From Bacteroidota bacterium (lineage in GTDB: Bacteria > Bacteroidota > Bacteroidia > 2-12-FULL-35-15), in contig JAJTCJ010000033.1 in NCBI GenBank assembly GCA_021323165.1, positions 1 through 51,750 of the forward strand: 51,750 nucleotides of DNA, given 5' to 3'. Positions within the stretch are counted from its first letter, which is position 1. Every line of letters starts with the position of its first letter. The position numbers and the translations under genes are program-made. The notes under the pieces were generated by a model, which was given only the letters and a program-made list of their open reading frames with translations, made no database searches and had not been told where the DNA came from. Below are positions 19,101 to 26,818 of the stretch, one piece after another.

Positions 19101-22100
19101 CAGTAACAGTTCCTGTACCTCCATCACATATTGTGATATTCGAAGCTGTTGGTGCAGGAGGTATTGGATTTACTGTAACTGTTACAGTTGTTCTCGGGCC
19201 TGTACATCCTGAAATGATTGATTGTACATAATAAGATGTTGTTAAAGTTAATGCAGGCGTGGTAAAACTAACGTTTGAAGCTAATAATGTTCCACCTGTT
19301 GCTGCATCGTACCATTCATAAGTTCCTCCTGGCGCTGTTGCTGTTAGAACTGCCGTGCTACCTGTACAAATTGAAGTTTCGGATGCAGTTGGTGCTGCCG
19401 GTATCGGTGTAACGGTAACAGTTACAGGAGTTCTTGGACCGGGACAACCTGAAACTGTAGTTTGAACATAATAAGTCGTGGTAGTTGTTAAAACCGGAGT
19501 TGTATAAAGAGAACCTGTGGTTAACAAAGTTCCTCCGGTTGCCGCATCAAACCATTCATATGTTCCACCCGGAGTTGTAGCCGACAGTGTTGCAGATGTA
19601 CCTTCGCAGATTGTTGTTCCCGCTGCTGTAGGTGCTGCAGGACTTGGTGTAATTGTAATTATTACAGTATCAGCAACAGCAGTACACGGTCCTGCCGGAT
19701 CATTTGTTGTTAATATTAGTATCGCAGTTGTTTCACCGGTACCTGGGGTATAAACTGTTGACGCAGTTGTAGTACTGGAGAATGAACCGCTTCCACCCGA
19801 CCAGTTGTATGTTGTTGCAGAACCACCAATCGATCCAGTAATTGCTGCAGTTGTATTTTCGCAGATAGTTTGATCTGCTCCAGCGTTTACTTGCGGAGAT
19901 AAATTAATAGTTATTGATGAAGATGCAGTCGCTGAAGCACATCCCCCTGCTGCTGCTATATTATTTGTTATCGTATATGTTCCTGGAGTACTGGCTGAAA
20001 GATCAATTTCTCCGGTGCTTGTACTTACAAAAACAAGTCCGGCAGGTGTTGCACTAAAGATCCCTGCACTCGCACCTGATGCAAATGTTGGCAACTGATT
20101 GGCATCGTTCTGACAGTTAGGCGAATTAAAACTGAATACTGCACTTGGGGCATTGGTAACAGTTATGTTTGCTGAAGTGCTTGAAGGACATGAACCGTTT
20201 GTTGTGTATGTAATTACATAAGTATTTAATGCGCTTGCACTTAAATTAATAGTTCCGGTTGTGGTATTGGTAAAGACTAATCCTGCAGGAGTTGCACTGA
20301 ATGTACCTGCTGCACTTCCGGTTGTTGAAGGTGTTGGATTTGTTCCGGTAATACAATATGTACCTGAAGAATAATTGAATGCGGAGATCTCTGTTGGAGT
20401 TACAGAAACGGTTACTGCTGTTCTCGGCCCGGTACATCCTGAAATGCTAGTCTGAACATAATATGTTGTTGTTGTGCTTAATGAAGAAGTCGAATACGAA
20501 GCACCTGAATTTAAAAGTGTTCCGCCTGTTGCTGCATCATACCATTCATAGCTTCCACCAGGCGCTGTAGCTGTAAGAGTGGCTGATGTACCTTCACATA
20601 TAGTTGTACCGCTTGCTGTTGGTGCTGCAGGAGTCGGTGTTACAGTCACTGTCACCGCGGTTCTGGGGCTGATACATCCGCCAACAGTTGTTTGTATATA
20701 ATATGTTGTTGTTACATTTAATACAGGTGTTGTATAATTTGCACCTGTAAACAAAACAGATCCACCAGTAGGTACCGGGAACCAGCGGTAAATTCCGCCT
20801 GGTGCTGTTGCGGATAAAACAGTGTTTGTACCCTGACAAATAGTTGTACCGTTTGCTGTCGGAGCAGATGGAATTGGATTAACTGCTACAGTTACCGCAG
20901 TTCTTGGTCCGGTACAGCCTCCTATTGTAGTTTGAACATAATATACCGTTGTTGTATTTAATGTTGGTGTTGTATAACTCGCTGTTGATGCTAATAAAGA
21001 GCCGCCTGATGCAGCATCGTACCATTGATAAGACCCTCCGGGTGCTGTTGCAGTAATTGTTCCTGTACTTCCATCGCAAATTGTAATATTTGCGGCTGTT
21101 GGGGCACCAGGTATTGGATTAACAGTTACAGTTACAGCTGTTCTCGGACCTGTACAACCGCTGATAGTTGTTTGTACGAAATAAGTAGTTGTTGCAGTTA
21201 ATGTTGGTGTTGTAAAACTTGCTCCGGTTGATAATAATGTACCACCTGTTGCTGTTGAATACCAGTCGTACGTTCCACCAGGTGCTGTTGCCGTTACGGT
21301 AGCCGTGCTTCCGCTGCAGATCGTTGTTCCTGTTGCTGTGGGTGCTGCAGGTGTAGGCGTTACGGTAACTAGAACTGCAGTTCTCGGACCGGCACAACTA
21401 CTAATGGTAGTTTGTACATAATAGGTAGTTGTTGCATTCAGAACAGGCGTTGTATAAATGCTGCCTGTTGTTAATAATGTTCCTCCTGTTGCTGCACTGT
21501 ACCATTCATAAGTTCCTCCAGGTGCTGTTGCTGTTAAAGTTGTGCTTGTATTTTGACAGATAGTTACATCCGCAGCTGTTGGTGCTGCAGGCGTTGGGGT
21601 AACAGTAACTGTAACTGTTGTTCTTGGTCCGGTACAACCGCTAACTGTTGTCTGAACATAAAAAGATGTTGTAGACGACAAAGTTGAAGTCGTATAACTA
21701 GTGGATGAAGCAAGTAATGTTCCTCCGCTTGCGGCATCATACCATTGATAGGATCCGCCAGGTGCAGTTGCAGTTAAAGTTGTACTTGCTCCTTCACAAA
21801 TAGTTGCACCTGCTGCGGTTGGAGCTGCTGGTATAGGATTAACCGTAACTGTTACCGCAGATCTTGGTCCTGTACATCCTGAAATTGTTGAAGAAACATA
21901 AAATGTTGTTGTACTTGTCAGTGATGGTGTTATATAGCTTGCTGAAGTAGCAAGTAATGTTCCGCCTGTTGCAGCATCATACCAGTCGTAGGTTCCACCA
22001 GGAGCTGTAGCTGTTAATGTTGTGGTACTTCCACTGCAGATTGTTGCACCTGCTGTTGTCGGAGCTGCTGGAATCGGACTTACCGTAACTGTAACTGCAG

Positions 22101-25100
22101 TTCGTGGACCTGCACATCCTGCTATAGTTGTTTGGAGATAATAAGTTGTAGTTGCTGATAAAACAGGCGTAGTATAACTTGCTGCAGTTGCAAGCAAAGT
22201 TCCTCCTGTTGCTGCGCTATACCATTGATATGTTCCTCCAGGAGCCGTTGCAGTTAAAGTTGCTGTTGATCCTGTACATATCCCTGCTCCTGAAGCTGTA
22301 GGCGCTGCAGGAACCGGACTTGTGGTAACCGTCACTGCTGTTCTAGGACCAGTACATCCTCCTACTGTAGTTTGAACATAAAAAGTTGTTGTTGAATTTA
22401 AAATAGGAGTTGTATAACTTGCTGTTGAAGCTAATAAAGTTCCTCCCGTTGCCGCATCATACCATTGATATGCACCACCCGGAGCTGTTGCTGTTAATGT
22501 AGTAGAAGTTCCAATACAAATTGTTCTGTTTGCAGCAGTAGGTGCAACAGGAATAGGATTAACAGTTACTGTAACAGCTGTTCTTGGACCCGCGCAGCCT
22601 GATACTGTTGCCTGAACAAAGTAAGTTGTTGTCGCTATTAAAGCAGGTGTTGTAAAGCTTGCACCTGTTGATAATAAGGTTCCACCTGTTGAAGCTGAAT
22701 ACCAATCGTATGTTCCACCCGGAGCTGTTGCATTTAATGTTGCTGTACTTCCGCTACATATAGTTGCACCAGTTGCTGTTGGCGCCACAGGTATTGGTGT
22801 CACAGTCACTGTTACTGCTGTTCTCGGACCTGTACAACCGCTGATAGTAGTTTGAACATAATAAGTTGTAGTTGCACTCAGCACAGGTGTTGTATAACTT
22901 GCTGCTGTTGCAAGCAATGTTCCACCTGTTGCCGCACTGTACCATTCATAAGTTCCACCAGGTGCAGTTGCTGTTAATGTTGTGCTGGTATTCTGACAAA
23001 TAGTTACGCCCGCTGCTGTAGGAGCTGCAGGTGTTGGTGTAACTGTAACAGTAACTGTAGTTCTCGGACCTGCACATCCGCTTACGGTAGTTTGTACATA
23101 ATAAGAAGTTGTTGATGCTAAAGCCGGTGTTGTATAACTTGCTGCTGAAGCAAGTAATGTTCCTCCGCTTGCAGCATCATACCATTGATAAGATCCTCCC
23201 GGTGCTGTGGCCGTTAATGTGGTGCTTGTACCCTGACAAATAGTTGCACCGGCAGCTGTTGGTGCGGCAGGTGTTGGAGTTACGTTTACTGTTACTGTAG
23301 TTCGCGCACCGGTACATCCGCCTACTGTTGTTTGCACATAATAAGATGTTGTTGCAGAGAGAACAGGTGTGGTATAACTAGTCGCTGTTGCGAGAAGAGT
23401 TCCTCCGGTTGAAGCATCATACCATGAATAAGTTCCGCCAGGTGCAGTTGCAGTTAGCGTGGTGCTTGTTCCCTGGCAAATTGTAGTTCCCGCAGCTGTC
23501 GGAGCCACAGGGATTGGATTAACAGTTACTGTAACAGCAGTTCTTGGACCGGCACATCCTGCAACAGTAGTTTGTACATAATATGTTGTAGTGGTTGTAA
23601 GAACAGGTGTAGTATAACTTGCAGCTGTTACTAAAAGAGTTCCACCTGTAGATGCTGTGAACCAGGCATAAGTTCCTCCGGGAGCTGTAGCGGTTAATGT
23701 TGCTGTACCTCCGCTGCAAATGGTTGCCCCCGAAGCTGTAGGAGCAGCTGGAACAGGACTTACCGTAACAGTCACAGCTGTACGCGGACCGGCACAACCC
23801 GAAACAGTTGTCTGAACATAATATGTTGTTGTTGAAGTTAAAACCGGAGTTGTATAACTTGCTGTTGACGAAAGTAAAGTTCCTCCTGAAGCTGCATCAT
23901 ACCATCCATAAGTTCCTCCCGGAGCTGTTGCTGTTAACGTTGCAGTTGTTCCGGTACAAATTGTTGTACCCGCTGCTGTAGGAGCTACAGGAGTTGGAGT
24001 TACTGTCACCGTAACTGCTGTTCGTGGACCTGCGCAACCTGAAACAGTTGATTGTACATAATATGTAGTTGTTGCAGAAAGAGCCGGAGATGTAAAACTT
24101 GAGCCTGTAAATAATGATGAACCTCCTGTTGAAACAGAGTACCAATCATATGTTCCACCCGGAGCAGTTGCATTTAAAGTTGCAGTTGAACCTTGGCAAA
24201 CCGTGGTTCCGGCAGCTGTTGGTGCAACCGGAATGGGTGTTACGGTTACAGTCACTGTTGTTCGTGGACCCGGACAACCACCAACGGTTGTCTCTACATA
24301 ATATGACGTAGTGGTTGTTAAAACCGGAGTCGTGTAACTAGCTCCGGTAGATAATAAAGTTCCACCACTTGCCGCATTATACCATGAATATGTTCCTCCA
24401 GGAGCCGTTGCCGTTAATGTTGCGGTTTGGCCTTCACAAATAGTTGTTCCGGCAGCTGTCGGAGCAACAGGTGTAGGAGTAACAGATACCGTTACTGCGG
24501 TTCTTGGGCCCGCACATCCGTTAATGGTTGACTGAACATAATAAGTTGTATTAGTTAAAAGAGCTGGTGTGGTATAAGAAGCACCAGTAAATAGTAAAGT
24601 TCCACCGGTAGAAGCATCATACCAATCATATGTTCCACCTGGTGCTGTAGCTGTTAAAGTTGCTGTAGTTCCCTGACAAATGGTTGTTCCCGGGGCTGTT
24701 GGCGCTGCTGGTATAGAGCTGACAGTAACTGTTACAGCTGTTCTAGGGCCGGTACAACCGCCAATGGTGGTTTGCACATAATATGTAGTTGTTGCTGTAA
24801 GAACAGGAGTAGTATAATTGGCTCCAGTTGCAAGTAATATACCACCTGAAGCAGCGCTATACCACTCATATGTTCCACCTGGGGCAGAGGCAGTTAATGC
24901 GGCTGAAGTACCTGTACAGATAGAAGTAGAAGCAGCTGTTGGAGCTGAGGGTGTAGGATTAGCAATTACAGTGACCGATGCCATAATGGGAGGACAACTG
25001 ATTGTTGCATCGGATACATTTACGGAATAGGTTCCAATAGAATTTACGATAATGGATTGCGTGGTTTGTCCTGAACTCCATGAATAAGTATAAGGCGGAG

Positions 25101-26637
25101 CTCCACCCGTAGGCGTAGCAGTTAATGTGACGGTACCAGGTCCGCCTGAACATAATACAGGATTTGTTGGAGTAATTGCTACAGTCATTCCGGGTACGGT
25201 ATTTACCCGAATTGTGTCACGACTTGTACCGGTACAGGAAGTATTAGGTGTACCCGAAACCATATAATCAATAAATGATGGTGCACCCACTCCCGGAGTA
25301 ACCGTTGTGGTCAAACATCCTGTTGTACAGCTTAAATAAGAGTTATATAAACCTGCTGCGCCAGGACTTATTGACGTCCATGTCACAGAGGCTGGTTGTA
25401 ATCCAGTTACACTAAGTGTTCCAGGACATCCTTGCCGGACAGTTATATCAGATGATGCAGCAATGGTTCGGGTAGCAACGATTGTGTAAGTTGGTGAATC
25501 ACCTCCTGCTTTACAGAATACAATACAGTGTGCCCCCCCGGAAATACATGCTGGCGTTCCCAAAGAAGTAGGTGCACCACAATCGATCTGGTAAAATGCA
25601 CCACCAGGAGGTGCAGGATTAGCTACCTGAAAATTTATCAGATCGGATAAAGGATTTACAATAATATTGAAACGAATACATTTAGTACTTGACTGCAAAC
25701 AGCAAAGACCATTTCGTGTCTGACCATTAAGTACATATGTAGTATCAGACGTACTGGAAAGATCCACATTAATTGTTATGGCAGAACAGCCTCCTGTAGA
25801 ACAATCGCAAACCTGGCTGGTGACCATAACTGATGTACTGTTTGCAGTTGTCCCGCAAATAACTACGCGCCTGAAATAAACACTTCCCGTTGAAGTTGGT
25901 GTATAGGAGTATGTGGCTGAAGTTGCTCCTGCAATATTTGAAAAAGACACGTTGTCAGTAGATGATTGCCATTGGAAAGTGGAAGCATCTGTACCTCCGT
26001 TAACCGATAAAATAGTTGCAACGTTATTACAAATTGGATTTGCTGAAGAAGAAACCGCGGTTCCTCCTGTTGCCGTTGCTACATTAGCGGATGTTAGTGT
26101 TGCCAATACAGCTCCGTTAACTAATCCGGCAATCGTACCGCTTCCTCCTGTCCGCGTCACCATTTGAGAAACAGGTCCTGTAACTGCCCTTGCCATGATA
26201 CCGCTGATGGTCATAACATCAGATCGGTTAGTTCCGCTGCTTGTATAAGTAATAGTTATAGTAGTAGCGGTGACTACAATAGATTCATTAGACAAATTAG
26301 TGGTGGCAGCAGGAATAGTAACAGTACCTGTACCAGCAAGAAACTGATAATTTGCCGGAGCACTTAATATTAATGTAACGTTTGTACCAACAGCAAAATC
26401 TGCATTATTTCCTTCGCTGATAACAATGTTCCCTAAGGTGTAATAATTTGTTGGGTAAAAAGAACAGGTGTTTATTGTTAATGTTGGAGCAGTAATTGTT
26501 ACTGCAGCATTTGCTTTCGTCAATGCGAAAAAAAACAAACTACCAAAAATGGCTAGTTTGCTATTTGTAGTAATGAATCTGAAAAGATTCATTGAACGAG
26601 AAGAAGAGAAAATTTCGCGCAAGTAATTTAGTCCCAT
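12883..26637 (-). CDS. Giant 4584-residue T9SS type B surface protein with Ig-like and PKD repeats
   Basis: One unbroken frame of 13.8 kb. In order: signal peptide (hydrophobic LAIFGSLFFFAL, cut after TKANA near residue 44), a cysteine-rich N-terminal region to 563, 19 Ig-like units of exactly 80 residues (564-2083), a 250-residue module (2084-2333), five more units (2334-2733), a second module (2734-2982), one unit (2983-3062), two modules (3063-3561), one unit (3562-3641), six ~88-residue units (3642-4170), four PKD domains with W-NF-DG cores (4171-4499), and a CHU_C type B sorting domain (4500-4584, FTPNNDGLNDYF). It is likely a SprB-like adhesin exported by T9SS with the downstream SprF-like protein. 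ATG 26637 is used; ATG 26592 would give a standard 30-residue signal peptide and is equally credible. No catalytic domain is visible. Confidence 0.93.
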   Translation of the reverse strand: MGLNYLREIFSSSRSMNLFRFITTNSKLAIFGSLFFFALTKANAAVTITAPTLTINTCSFYPTNYYTLGNIVISEGNNADFAVGTNVTLILSAPANYQFLAGTGTVTIPAATTNLSNESIVVTATTITITYTSSGTNRSDVMTISGIMARAVTGPVSQMVTRTGGSGTIAGLVNGAVLATLTSANVATATGGTAVSSSANPICNNVATILSVNGGTDASTFQWQSSTDNVSFSNIAGATSATYSYTPTSTGSVYFRRVVICGTTANSTSVMVTSQVCDCSTGGCSAITINVDLSSTSDTTYVLNGQTRNGLCCLQSSTKCIRFNIIVNPLSDLINFQVANPAPPGGAFYQIDCGAPTSLGTPACISGGAHCIVFCKAGGDSPTYTIVATRTIAASSDITVRQGCPGTLSVTGLQPASVTWTSISPGAAGLYNSYLSCTTGCLTTTVTPGVGAPSFIDYMVSGTPNTSCTGTSRDTIRVNTVPGMTVAITPTNPVLCSGGPGTVTLTATPTGGAPPYTYSWSSGQTTQSIIVNSIGTYSVNVSDATISCPPIMASVTVIANPTPSAPTAASTSICTGTSAALTASAPGGTYEWYSAASGGILLATGANYTTPVLTATTTYYVQTTIGGCTGPRTAVTVTVSSIPAAPTAPGTTICQGTTATLTATAPGGTYDWYDASTGGTLLFTGASYTTPALLTNTTYYVQSTINGCAGPRTAVTVSVTPTPVAPTAAGTTICEGQTATLTATAPGGTYSWYNAASGGTLLSTGASYTTPVLTTTTSYYVETTVGGCPGPRTTVTVTVTPIPVAPTAAGTTVCQGSTATLNATAPGGTYDWYSVSTGGSSLFTGSSFTSPALSATTTYYVQSTVSGCAGPRTAVTVTVTPTPVAPTAAGTTICTGTTATLTATAPGGTYGWYDAASGGTLLSSTASYTTPVLTSTTTYYVQTTVSGCAGPRTAVTVTVSPVPAAPTASGATICSGGTATLTATAPGGTYAWFTASTGGTLLVTAASYTTPVLTTTTTYYVQTTVAGCAGPRTAVTVTVNPIPVAPTAAGTTICQGTSTTLTATAPGGTYSWYDASTGGTLLATATSYTTPVLSATTSYYVQTTVGGCTGARTTVTVNVTPTPAAPTAAGATICQGTSTTLTATAPGGSYQWYDAASGGTLLASAASYTTPALASTTSYYVQTTVSGCAGPRTTVTVTVTPTPAAPTAAGVTICQNTSTTLTATAPGGTYEWYSAATGGTLLATAASYTTPVLSATTTYYVQTTISGCTGPRTAVTVTVTPIPVAPTATGATICSGSTATLNATAPGGTYDWYSASTGGTLLSTGASFTTPALIATTTYFVQATVSGCAGPRTAVTVTVNPIPVAPTAANRTICIGTSTTLTATAPGGAYQWYDAATGGTLLASTASYTTPILNSTTTFYVQTTVGGCTGPRTAVTVTTSPVPAAPTASGAGICTGSTATLTATAPGGTYQWYSAATGGTLLATAASYTTPVLSATTTYYLQTTIAGCAGPRTAVTVTVSPIPAAPTTAGATICSGSTTTLTATAPGGTYDWYDAATGGTLLATSASYITPSLTSTTTFYVSSTISGCTGPRSAVTVTVNPIPAAPTAAGATICEGASTTLTATAPGGSYQWYDAASGGTLLASSTSYTTSTLSSTTSFYVQTTVSGCTGPRTTVTVTVTPTPAAPTAADVTICQNTSTTLTATAPGGTYEWYSAATGGTLLTTGSIYTTPVLNATTTYYVQTTISSCAGPRTAVLVTVTPTPAAPTATGTTICSGSTATVTATAPGGTYDWYSTATGGTLLSTGASFTTPTLTATTTYFVQTTISGCTGPRTAVTVTVNPIPGAPTAANITICDGSTGTITATAPGGSYQWYDAASGGSLLASTASYTTPTLNTTTVYYVQTTIGGCTGPRTAVTVAVNPIPSAPTANGTTICQGTNTVLSATAPGGIYRWFPVPTGGSVLFTGANYTTPVLNVTTTYYIQTTVGGCISPRTAVTVTVTPTPAAPTASGTTICEGTSATLTATAPGGSYEWYDAATGGTLLNSGASYSTSSLSTTTTYYVQTSISGCTGPRTAVTVSVTPTEISAFNYSSGTYCITGTNPTPSTTGSAAGTFSATPAGLVFTNTTTGTINLSASALNTYVITYTTNGSCPSSTSANITVTNAPSAVFSFNSPNCQNDANQLPTFASGASAGIFSATPAGLVFVSTSTGEIDLSASTPGTYTITNNIAAAGGCASATASSSITINLSPQVNAGADQTICENTTAAITGSIGGSATTYNWSGGSGSFSSTTTASTVYTPGTGETTAILILTTNDPAGPCTAVADTVIITITPSPAAPTAAGTTICEGTSATLSATTPGGTYEWFDAATGGTLLTTGSLYTTPVLTTTTTYYVQTTVSGCPGPRTPVTVTVTPIPAAPTASETSICTGSTAVLTATAPGGTYEWYDAATGGTLLASNVSFTTPALTLTTSYYVQSIISGCTGPRTTVTVTVNPIPPAPTASNITICDGGTGTVTATAPGGNYEWYDAAIGGTLLGTTASYTTPALTSATTYYVQTTIAGCTGPRKAVTVNVNPIPSAPTASGTTICQGTNTILSATAPGGTYRWYPVSTGGSVLFTGANYTTPVLNATTTYYVQTTVGGCTSPRTAVMVTVTPTPSSPTVANTTICSGNTTTLNATAPGGNYEWYSANTGGTLLTSGAAFTTPVLTSTTSYYVQTTINGCASTRTIVTVTVTPIDDPSFSYSSGTYCFTAANPTPVITGTTGTFSASPAGLVFVSSSTGEINLAASALNTYSVTYTTNGVCSSSSTVNVTVTNAPSAVFTYNTPYCQVGSNPTPAFTAGASAGVFSATPSGLVFVDPSTGEVDLANTTPGTYTITNDIAAAGGCAAATASSTITIDPSATANAGSDILVCGSGTATLNGSVGGTATSAVWSGGTGTFSNSSNLSTIYTPGAGETSAMLILTTNDPAGPCSAVSDTLIVTINPIPASPTASDVTICQGTSATLTATAPGGIYQWYAIPAGGILLGTGANFNTPVLNASTTYYVQTNVGGCLSPRTAVMVTVTPTDNSSFSYSSGTFCVTGTNPSPTTAVGVSGTFSSSPAGLVFINAATGEINLAASALNTYVITFTSDGVCPSSSNVNVTITTAPDATFSYSGPYCPSGINPLPTFPSGSSAGVFSVSPAGLNFVNASTGEINLVTSTPGTYTITNDIAAAGGCASATASSTVTIDPAPTVNAGTDQIVCSGTTVTLSGVIGGSATSVTWSGGTGSYSDNTDLNAVYTPSTGETSATITLTTNDPAGSCNAVSDNVVITFQSDTSGFAYSSSTYCLSGINPVPTITGGYTGTFSATPAGLVFVSASTGEIDLSASAINNYTISFTSNGTCPNTTTASISLTNGLDASFAYSGPYCQSGTNPIAVLGAGANAGVFSASPSGLNFINTSTGEIDLTNTIPGTYTITNFIAAAGGCAAVSANASVTIDSAATVNAGIDRTICDGSTVTLAGSIGGAATSAMWTGGAGSFSDASLMNAVYTPGAGETSAMLILTSNDPAGPCGSALDTMMITINPIPAAPTVNDTTICSGESAILTATAPGGTYQWYDAASGGTLLATGSVYTSSALFTATNFYVQTTIGGCTGPQTIVTVDVNSAPVVMAGTDQTVCSNNPIVTLSGSFSNAASATWSTTGSGTFSPNDTTLNATYTPSASEISSGSVMLILTSNGICTPVTDSMLVTFSPSPNVNAGADRFICTGTNTVNLNGTVSGGASTGQWTTLGSGTFSTYDTILNAVYTLSTADTIAGGVTLVLTSTNNGNCIQVTDTMQISITTIPTTAAGNDTTVCGNNPIVQLNGNVTGGSGVGIWTSSGSGTFAPSDSVLNAVYTPSASDITLGTILLTLTPYNTCLPIGDSLIVTITPPTIVSAGNDMIVCSSVTNVSLNGTVTGTSTTGTWTTSGDGVFSPSADSLTSTYTFGTADTTAGSVMLILTSINNGICSAISDTMMITITNTTTAFAGSDIEVCANNSSASLNGSLTGGTSAVWTSTGSGTFIPSDSVLNAVYQPSTADVTAGTVLLILTPLNSCSPTADSLILTITPAPVISAGADITVCGVSGIPLSGTIDTVADGAFWSTNGTGTFSPNDSVLNATYIPGVTDNDTVQFVLTSYGNGLCNGVADTMFIFRTVQPTPAFTTADRCMGESVTFTDISNPNGGTITSWIWNFGSGGNTSNVQNPTFAYPAAGTYTVSLVVSSGSGCADSISQTITINPTPVASYSAPANCQNSVVTFTDASTISSGSIVSWNWNFADGNISVLQNPTNIFDSAGVYNVILTVTSDSGCTSQSTQPVTVNPLPNAGFSSVVDCKSLSVVFNDSTLINSGTISSYSWNFGDGAVSSVQNPTYTYLTSITFTVTLIVQSDNGCTDTVSAAVTPGAPVVAEYSPEGGSYNVNQSVSFDNLSTGGISYIWNFQDGSTSTDEDPSHSFSTPGTYAVELTATNVAGCSDTINYDFVITSAGTAVPTGFTPNNDGLNDYFYVIGNFTSYELRVFNEWGNQIFMSADQSIKWDGTYKGKEQPAGTYIYIFNGKVMDGSEMKMNGEVNLIR
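13141..14127 (-). repeat. Four PKD domains (coding)
   Basis: Residues 4171-4499 contain four units of about 82 residues. Each has a conserved core: WIWNFGSGG, WNWNFADGN, YSWNFGDGA and YIWNFQDGS, followed by a GTY-like strand and a cysteine. PKD folds are common stalk modules in surface proteins of this phylum. Confidence 0.9.
14128..15714 (-). repeat. Six ~88-residue beta-rich repeats (coding)
   Basis: Residues 3642-4170 hold six units with the pattern AG-D--VC, L-G, W-T-GSGTF-P-D--LNA-Y-PS, then a strand with a second cysteine. They are related in sequence to the third part (NAGADQTIC type) of the 250-residue modules, so one domain type occurs both alone and inside compound modules. Confidence 0.85.
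15715..15954 (-). repeat. Isolated 80-residue Ig-like unit (26th copy, coding)
   Basis: Residues 3562-3641 form one full unit (AAPTVNDTTICSG to GGCTGPQ). It lies between the fourth 250-residue module and the 88-residue units. Confidence 0.88.
15955..17451 (-). repeat. Third and fourth 250-residue compound modules, back to back (coding)
   Basis: Residues 3063-3561 (499 residues) hold two modules. Each has three parts, starting respectively with F-YSS-TYC or TFC, FSYSGPYC or FAYSGPYC, and NAGTDQIVC or NAGIDRTIC. No 80-residue unit separates them. Confidence 0.85.
17452..17691 (-). repeat. Isolated 80-residue Ig-like unit (25th copy, coding)
   Basis: Residues 2983-3062 form a single unit (ASPTASDVTICQG to GGCLSPR) between the second and third compound modules. 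Confidence 0.88.
17692..18438 (-). repeat. Second 250-residue compound module (coding)
   Basis: Residues 2734-2982 (249 residues) contain the three-part set FSYSSGTYC, FTYNTPYC and NAGSDILVC. Each part has its own GTFSASPAGLVF-like or WSGGTGTFS-like core. Confidence 0.85.
18439..19638 (-). repeat. Second block of five 80-residue Ig-like units (coding)
   Basis: Residues 2334-2733, exactly 5 x 240 bp. Units 3 and 4 of this block closely match units 17 and 18 of the 19-unit block; for example both fourth-type units share GGSVLFTGANYTTPVLN. That suggests a run of several units was copied together. Confidence 0.9.
19639..20388 (-). repeat. First 250-residue compound module (coding)
   Basis: Residues 2084-2333 contain FNYSSGTYC, FSFNSPNC and NAGADQTIC parts. 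This module interrupts the 80-residue array after the 19th unit. Confidence 0.85.
20389..24948 (-). repeat. Array of 19 Ig-like units, exactly 240 bp each (coding)
   Basis: Residues 564-2083 consist of 19 consecutive units with no length variation. The consensus runs APTA--TIC-GT, TLTATAPGGTY-WYDAA, GGTLL-T-ASYTTPVL, TTYYVQTT--GC-GPRTAV, TVTVTPIP. Each unit has two cysteines (TIC and GGC/SGC) placed for an internal disulfide, and a Pro-rich linker. Units 8-11 resemble units 14-17 pairwise, a six-unit (1440-bp) higher-order period. Confidence 0.95.
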
Positions 26638-26818
26638 ATAAATGGTTTTTAAGTAAAGTGGTTCGCATTTGTACGTATAAAGCAGGAAGGAGTTACTTAA
26701 AAAGAATATTTAACTGTCTTTTCTTCTAACTTGCATTGGTTCTGACCTTTAAATATTAAAGGAAAGAATTAAATCACTTCACAAACAATTAATTAATAAA
26801 TCAAATTATCTTAGAACA
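26638..26818. other. Divergent intergenic region between the giant gene and the YceI gene
   Basis: These 181 bases must hold the promoters for the giant-protein operon (-) and the YceI gene (+). On the plus strand TATCTTAG (26807-26814) is one base from TAnnTTTG but lies too near the ATG to be convincing. I found no exact TAnnTTTG on either strand, and no hairpin. Confidence 0.5.

Noticed and set aside
20389-24948. Regular 240-bp repeats considered as a possible CRISPR-like or satellite array
   Set aside because: The units are coding, keep frame without exception, and translate into a conserved Ig-like domain; there are no short repeats with unique spacers.
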